Positions 36,501 through 45,500 of a DNA stretch of 64,000 nucleotides are shown piece by piece. Origin of the DNA: Phyto melanocephala (Eukaryota > Arthropoda > Insecta > Diptera > Rhinophoridae); assembly GCA_941918925.1 (NCBI GenBank), contig OW799236.1:100022562-100086561 (forward strand), read 5' to 3'. The position numbers and the translations under genes are program-made. Numbering within the stretch: the stretch's first letter is position 1; the number at the start of each line of letters is the position of its first letter. Under the pieces are notes generated by a model. The model was not told the DNA's origin and ran no database searches. It saw nothing but the letters and a program-made list of their open reading frames with translations.

Positions 36501-39500
36501 ATATACCCTTGTGCACCACAGGTGAAGGGTATAAAAAGTACCAGACACATGTTCGCTTATTTTGTTTCTGCTTTTTGTAAAATATTAAAAAAAAAAAATC
36601 ATTTTTCTTGAAAATTTGTTGAAAATCCATTCGAGTTTTATTCCCGATAAAGTGAAAGTATAAGCAAAGGTAACAAGTAGTTATATTTTAATCAATAAAA
36701 AGTAGTTATATTTTATTCAAAACAAAATCAAAAAGAATAAATATAAATTTCTGAGTTTGATTCTTTTATAAGGAACCAAATAAAATCTCCCATCATATTT
36801 TCATTTCATAGTCCCTGCTAACATTGCTCGATGGTATTAAGTTGTTGATGAAATCGTTCAACTTGCTCGTCGCTTACGATACCTAGATTTTTCGACAAAA
36901 GATCACTAAATAAAATATATACATATACAAATATTGTAAAGGAAATAGATCTCTTTATTTCTGGAGACTGCATATTGCATATAACTACTCAAAACCTATA
37001 TTGATCGTTAAGTCAATGATGTTTTGGAAACAAAAAAGTACTCATTTTGCCTAAAAAAACAATTTTTATGGCCAATTATTTCTGAATAGCTTTTAAACAC
37101 TTGAAAATTTAAAAAAAAATTAAGCCACTGGAACGGATGGATATTAATTGTTTCTGTGAATTAAAAATGGCTTTTTCCTGGATAAATCAATAAAGAGCCG
37201 CGATTCATCAGAATTTACAGTAAAACTCAGTTCTCGTTAAAGTCCCTCGGCATCGACACAAAACACTAAATCGCTGTCTTTTTTGAAATATCCCAGAAAG
37301 TGTTATTGCCTATTTCAAAAATATAAGACCATCGTGTTCTTATCCAACAAATTCCATAGCTGTAATCTTGATGTCAGAAGTTGAGAGCCCTAAATCTCGA
37401 ACAAGATCACGAATATATGAAAGGAAAACAACTTAAAATAACTGGGTTAAATTTGTTTCCAAACATTGCGTTTCAGTTTTAGATATTAAGTAATATGTTT
37501 ATAGTATAGGTGTCTTTACTTGCTCGTGTGTAATATAGATGTCTTCACTTAATTGCTAACAAAATAAAGATTTATCAACCAATTTTTGTGATTTATAGGT
37601 TATTTTATTTGCTATATTTCAACTTTCATGAAAAACTATGAAAATGTAAGGTTTTTGAAATATAGTACTCATTTTGCAAGAAAAACATATTGTTGCTTCT
37701 TCTGAATAATTTCTAAACACTTAAAAATATAAAAAATATGACTTAAAGGAAATGTTATTTTTAAACATTTGCTGATATATTCATCAAAACTGGACTAATC
37801 GTTCTCAAGTTATGATAAAATGTATCGGCGTAAACGCCGTATTTTAGACTAAAAATCTGAGCCCGATAGGAAAAAAACTAAAAGCAGGGGCCGAATTACG
37901 GCATTCGATATCGATCGAAAATGCAAGAATTCTTATTAGAATCCAATACAAAATGTAAGGAAAACTTTAACGTTCGATAGCAAAATTCGGCCCCAGATTT
38001 GAATTACGCGCATTTAAATCCACATATTTTTCTTTAACGATCAGAAATGTTTTTTTTTTTGCAGAGCAGTTTATCGATTATATGCTCTTTAATTAATGTA
38101 GCACGAAATTTTTATAATAGCATTTATTTTAAAGAAAATCAATTTATAAAAATAAAAAGTTTTATCTTATTTTTATAAATTTATTAATAAATACCTTAAT
38201 ATCATTCTATGCATATTTTGAGCAGTTAAAGAATCTTCTGTTTCCATCCATAATTCTCCCGGGCCAAGAGAACTTTGCCGTCCTATTTCCATATAAAAAT
38301 AGCATTGAGAGTCCCCACATCTAAAACAATACAATAGCTTAAAGTTAAAGTCAAATGGTTTCATAAAAATTAAAACATTTAAAAAGTTGTGAGAAAACGC
38401 AAGTGAATGTGTTTTACAAGTTGGTATTGTAGATAATAATTTCAGTTTCATTCTCACTTTTTTTGCGAATTTAAGATTACACCTGTTTTAATTGAAATGC
38501 CAGCTTTTATCATCTTGTCATATTGATGACAGTAAAAAAAAATGTACAATTATGGTGAAATAAATAAAATGACAATATTTTTTTTATTTCAATTAAAAGT
38601 TATATTTTTATTAACGAAAAAAAAAATTACAAATTAATAAGTACTTCACTGATGGTTATGATAGATTATGATGTTAATAAAAGCCTTAACCCTTATATAT
38701 ATGTATTTATGGCCGTATGCAAAAAAAAATTTCTTATGTAGATTTGAAATAGATATCAGTTACTCGACGTATTAAGGATAACATGTCTTTATTTAAAAAA
38801 AGTATCCGAAAACGTTATTTGAACTTACATAAAGTTTATTATTTGGTTGTTAACGATGCAAAAAAAAACGAATATATGGGCAATTCCATGTCATCGTACG
38901 TGACATTTGTACTCTTTTAAAGTGGAATAATTTTTGCAAAAGTAAGAGTAACTGAAAAAAAAATTAGATCTTTATGTTCCATTCAGAGGGTTCTTTATTT
39001 AAAAAAAAAATAATTCGAAATAAATCGAATAATTGTTGTCTAAAATATCGAGTAAAATTAGAGTATATCGTACGTGACAGAAAACAGAAGTGATTTTTAG
39101 GTATATATGGAAATATGAAAAAATCTGCGAATCTTGGGAGGTATTTTTTCTTTTTTTAATTTCTTACACTAAACCACATATTTTTCATTAAAAATCCATC
39201 ATACTTAATAGAAAACAATCTTTAAATGATTTTATAATAAATATAATTTAATATCGTACGTGACATATCGTATGTAACAGATTTTTCTTTTATAATATTC
39301 TTAGGTATATATGTTAAGAAAAAAAGTTAAATTCTAAATTAGGTGCTAAGTTTTAAATGTCACCTTAGCCTACTACAAACTAGTTAAGTTTTAACTTTTT
39401 CCCTTAATGAATATGCAGTTTGAGAGACATTTATAAAGTGCTTGTCATAATATGAAAACGTATGAAGTTTTTTATCTTTGGCATGGGCTAGACATTTTAC

Positions 39501-42500
39501 CAAGAGATAATCAGATTAAACTCTTATTATTGCTCTTAAAATAATTTAATAAGCTCATTTGGCTTACCGATTATTAATAAATAAATGAAATAAAATATAT
39601 AAACACCTGCGCATAGTAAAATTTGAGTTTTTTTTCATCATAAAACTTTTATTGAGAGTTTTTGTTTTTACAGTCGTGGTTGACATTTTCATGGAATTGC
39701 CCATATGTAAATTCATTCGGGTAATCTATAAACAGATTATTTTTATTTGTACAGGAAAAAATTTAGTTTAATTAATGCTGTTGTTTTTCAATCGTGTATA
39801 TAATATTTCTTTTATATTTAGTATAATGAATAATTAATAAGAGTGCTAAATTCGGCCATGCCCCCTTCACAACCCTTCACAACGTGTAGTAATGCAATAA
39901 CAATTGTTTGTATCACCATTCATCTCATTACGTACATAAATACATATATGTATATGTTTCACTATCTTTATGATGAATTATATCAACTTAAAAACATCCC
40001 ATTGTAAAATTATAAATTGAGTTTATGTATGTATGCTATATTCCCCCTTGCCGAATCTTATATACCTTTCACAACGTGTCGTCATGCAATAACAATAGTT
40101 GTATCACCATTTATCTCATATGAAATACGTACATATATATAAAAAACATACATATGTGACAGCGCATAGAGAAAGGGACATAAGAGTAAAAACAAATTTT
40201 GTTCAGGAAAGCCATTTTAAAGATTAAATGATTTTTCTATTTTTTTAAATTGTTCATAAGGAAAAAAATAAATTTTTTGTAGTTTCGTAAAATCAAGTTA
40301 TTTTGTTAATTTAGTAGGGGAAAAAATTAAAATAAATAAATTTTACCGTTAGGTCCCTTTCTATTTGCGCTTAGTCGACTTCACTTTTATAAAACGCGCA
40401 TATCTTTGGGAGCGTACACTTTTGGGGCATGGGATCGGTCTCATTCGATGCTCAGATGTTGTCCACATCAAAAAAAAAAAAACGTGAAAATTGTTTTTTT
40501 TTTTTAACCTTAGGTCCCTTTCTTTATGCGCTGTCACATATATAAAAACATCTCATTGTGAAATAATATATATAAGTATAAAAAAAAAGATATAAAAATA
40601 TGTAAAAGTAATAAAAATATAAATAATAAATATAAAATAAAAAAATTAAAAAATAAATTAAAAAAATTTTCAAAAAAATAAGAAAAAAATAGAAAAAAAA
40701 ATTAAAAAAAAAAATAAAAAAAAAAGTAAAAAATTAAAATATATAAATAATATAAAATAAAAAATAAAACAAAAAAATAAAAAAAATTTTTGGGCTTAGC
40801 TGGTATACCACGTTTGTATGTCTGTTGTTGTTGTTGTAAAAAAATGAAGTTGTCGTTTTTCTTTGCTTATATCTCAGTTGTTTATGTCCCGATGTTTCTG
40901 ATTTTCAATACCGATCTACTCCCAAATATTTCTGATGTCGGGGGGGTCTTCAAAAAGTTGATTTCAACATACACACGGACAGTCGGTCAGACGGACAGAC
41001 TGACAGAGCTTAATCGACTCCCTTATTCATAAGCTTTTAGAAAATATATACTTTATGGGGTCGGAAATGAAAATTGTTGAAATTTCACACGGAATGACAA
41101 ACCTATATATAACCTTTTGCACTGTGTGAAGGATATAAAAAAAAACATTTTTTTTGTATTAACTGGGATTCGAACCTACGTTCATCCAGTTTGTATTACT
41201 GTTAAAAGACGAGATGGTCTAGGTTTTTTCATCATATCTCAGTTGTATATAGAGCGATTTTTTTAAGGATTTTCAATACCAATCTGCTCCCGAATACTTC
41301 TGATATTTTGGTACCTTACAAGAGTCTTGAAAATGTCTGGGTGCTTCATAAAGTTGATTTCAACACACACACGGACAGTGCTTAATTGACTCCCCTATTC
41401 AAAAGCTTTTAGAAAATATGCACTTTATGGGGTCGGAAAACCCTTTTTATACTCTTACACTCACTTTGAAGGGTATAAAAAGAAGTAACAAGAGTGTTGT
41501 TCTTAAGCTGGAGTTACATACCATCCGTTCATGCGTTGTTGCGTTTGATACTTTTTCAAATTTTTATATGTTTCTAAATTCAAGTTACACACAATGCGTT
41601 TTATGCATCAACATTTTTGTTTTGATCAGTTGTTGTATTTATATATTTTTATTAACTAAAACTAATTTTGCCAAAATGGAAAGTGAAATTGACATTTTAA
41701 TTTATGTAATTTATTGAGTTTATGTACATGATACGTTGTGCTACAAGGGCCTACAAAAAGCTCAAAAATAACACGAGCATCAATAAGCTTTTCCTCCATT
41801 GCACTTGTTTTCTTCTAAACAAACAGAAATGACACTCTGCACATAACATTTATCGATAAATAGAATAAAAATTTTGGTAATGAAAAAATTTTGTTTAAAA
41901 TTAGTTTTTATGTATTTTTTTATTAAAAGTAATTGTAAACTTTATTTCGAATGCCTTTTCTTTTGTTTAAAACATTTTTTAATACAAACAAAATACAAAA
42001 AATAAATCCACCACACAATCAGATTTATCGATAACATCGACAAAATATTATTTGTCATCCATGGTTATCAACAACAGCTTTAATTTTTTCACCTTTTCTG
42101 CGACGGATACAAAAGTAGAAAGTAAGTTTGCTGCGTTGATACGTATATGCATTTTTTGCGTTTGGCCGTGTAACTTGTCACATAAAATTGCACTGATTTT
42201 AATTTTTGACAGACGTATAAAAAGGAACAACGGAAAGAACGCATGGTATGTAACTCCAGCTTACCTCCAGCTTTAGGAGCAGAAATGGTATTCAAATAAC
42301 GAGCTTTTTTTGTTTTGATTTTATTACATAACTAAAAACACAACTCACAAAAACCCAATTCATTTTACATTTTTCATTAATTTACTAAATTTTTAATATT
42401 TTACGAATTCTTTTAATTAAAATTAATCTATACATTTTAAGTTCAATATATTAACACTATTTGTTGCTTCTGTTAATATTTTCCACAACAAAAAAACAAT

Positions 42501-45500
42501 AAGATCTTACCTTAGCCTAGGTTTAATGTACTACTTAAAATTACTCTTAATCACTACTTAAAATTTTATAAAGATAGTAAAGGTATGTTGAGCTTTTGCG
42601 TTTTTGCTGAGGCTCTTATCAGAGCTCTAAGTCTTCTTTATTTTAGATATAATTTTAAGAACTTTTCGATTTGCACCCTGCTTCTGGCATTGTTCGAAAG
42701 TTACAAGCTTTTTTAAAATTAGATTTTTCAGAGCGCGTAAATAAGAATTTAGATTTTAATAGACATGGGCGCGGAGCTGTTAGCAATTCCGAAAACATCA
42801 AATATTAACTTGAAACCGTCTTAAATTAAATTACTTGCAGCGAACGACACTGAGATTAACACCTACGGAAAGAAGCTTCTTTCTTTGGATACGAGCTTGC
42901 GTAGAAATTTAAAGTGGGCTTTTACCATCGCGGATGTTCCTCACGCAATAGTCGATGCGGATTTCATGGTAGATATTAAATGAAAAACGTTATTAGACGG
43001 AACAACTCGATTACGGCGTGTCTGTCAACTGGTAAGGTGTCCGTTAACATACATAGCAACACTCGGGTCAACAGATGCATTTTATAAACTTTACGCGCAA
43101 TACATTAAAAAGTTAATGGGTTAGCTCGTTACATTAGGCGAAAAAAGCATGGTCCCCTGCGGGGATTTCAGGCTTCGTAACGCAAAATTAGCACACAACA
43201 GTTATCTGATACGATATATTCAAGATTTTGCAACTGAATTGAAAGGTAAAGCAACAACTATTTGAGCGTTACAGGGGGAAGAGTCTTATTATCAAGACTT
43301 AAAAATGTTAGTTGGGGCTGCCAGAGGTCGAATTCTTAAGTCATATTGTAGCAGAAAATGGTATAAAATCACATCCCCAAAAAGTAACGACAATCACAGG
43401 AAACTGAGGAGGCATTCAGAAAAATTGAAGAGTAACTTACAGACCCGACGTTATTGACATTTCCTCGAAAAGGTAAGGAAAAGTATCTCAATAAAATAAA
43501 TAAAAGCAATAGGAGCATCTCGAATCCTGACATATATCGTATATATCTGGAATCTACTCGTCATGATCTACTCCCACTCTGCCGGTGACCTGATTCATGT
43601 CTTTTCCAAATACCATTTTTTTTTCACTTGAAAATTTAATATATGTATGTTGTGCCTTGATTTTTTTAAGCTTTTTGATAAAACGTTCAAATACAATTTT
43701 TTTCATTGATACTTTTTTTTTAATTATGTAAATATGTATATACATATATATGTGTATATGTATATATTTTCTTTCTTTATTTGTTACTTTTTAATTATTT
43801 TTTTTAAAAAATTATTTTTGTTATTTTAAAAACTACGTTAATGTGGAATTTATCTTAACATAGGTGTAGGACGTATTTAACTGATCCTTAAAATATTTAT
43901 TGCCTTTAATTTCTGAATAACTCCTAAACACTAAAAAATATAAAAAAAATTGTTTTTCAACAAGATATGATAAAATTTATCAATTTTTTTTTGTTTTTGC
44001 AGACTACTGATATTTGTTTGCTAACATTTATTAGCGAAGAATTGATGTTTTCAAATCTACAATTTTGTGACCGATAATTTTCTAAGCACTTCTTAATTAA
44101 ATCTTAATGTTTTGAACTATTATTAAAATCATATAAAAGTTTACTTACCTTCGTATTGTTGTGAGTAACACATCTGTTTTAGAAATTTGTTTATCGTGCA
44201 AGTTTTTTTCATATCCAATTTTAATAAGTGTTATCGATTTATTTGTTAAACATATATGATAGCTTCCAAAAAGATTGTGTAGTTCGGCAACTCCTTTTTT
44301 CTGAATTATAGCTTGCCACACATTATCTATAAATAAAAATATTGTAAAAAAAGTAGTTAAAATAAATAGATTAATTGTTTTCCTAACGAAAATATTTCAT
44401 TGCCTTTATTTAGGAACTAGTTGAGCCTGGTTCGGTTTGCTAGCTCTAACAATATTTCTGTAGTGCATGCTAGTTTTAGTAAAAAATAATATTTTATTGT
44501 TGTTTTGTCCGTGTGTTAGTTAATTTCTTATAAAACTTTATATTTACGGTTATAAATTAAACATTATCTAGCTATAAAAATCATTCTATATTTAATCCAG
44601 GGACCAAGGCACCTTCATAAAAAATTTATCAAAATCCATCCAGCGAATTCAAGAAGACAGACACAAATATAACAAACAAACATACAGAAAGACAGACCAA
44701 AAATTAAAAAAAAAAAAAAAAAAAAAAAAGTGTTTTGTATTCTAGGGCCATCATATAAAAAAAAATATTTCATGTACAGAAACAATTTTTTACAACTATG
44801 AATGATAACAAAGTAAAACAAGTAAGAGCGCTATATTCGGCCGTGCCGAATCTTATATACCCTTCACAACGTGTAGTCATGCAATAACAGTAGTTTGTAT
44901 CACCATTCATACCATATGAAATACGTACATACATATAAAAAACATACATATATAAAAACATCCCACTGTAAAATTATAAATTTACGTATTTATGTTAAAA
45001 AAAATAAAAAAAAAATTAAACAAAAAATTTAAAAAAAAATAAATAAAATATATATAATTAATATAAAACAAAAAAAAATTAAAAAAAAAATAATATTAAA
45101 AATATAAATAAAAAATAAAAAAAATAAAAAAAATTAAAAAAAAAAAAAAAAATTTTTTTGACTGAGCTGGGATTCGATGCCACGTTTCCTCTAACCAGTA
45201 TACACGTTTGTATGTATGTTGTTGTTCTAATGTTGTTTTTGTGAAAAAGAAATCGAGGTGGTCGTGGGTTTTTGCTCATATCTCAGTTGTTTATCTACCG
45301 ATGTTTCTGATTTTCAATACCGATCTACCTTCGAATATTTCTGATATTTTAATACCTTACCCGGGTCCAACCTATGTCGGGGGGCTTAAAAAAGTTGATT
45401 TTAACATACACACGGACAGACGGACAGACTGACAGAGCTTAATCGACTCCCCTATTCATAAGCTTTCAGAAAATATATACTTTATGGGGTCGGAAATGAA

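Noticed and set aside
44410..44735. Possible Helitron or LINE tail: ACTAG near 44412, 'atcaaaatccatccagcg', and a poly-A run at 44705-44729
   Set aside because: The two signals do not define one element, and no 5' TC end or coding part was found.
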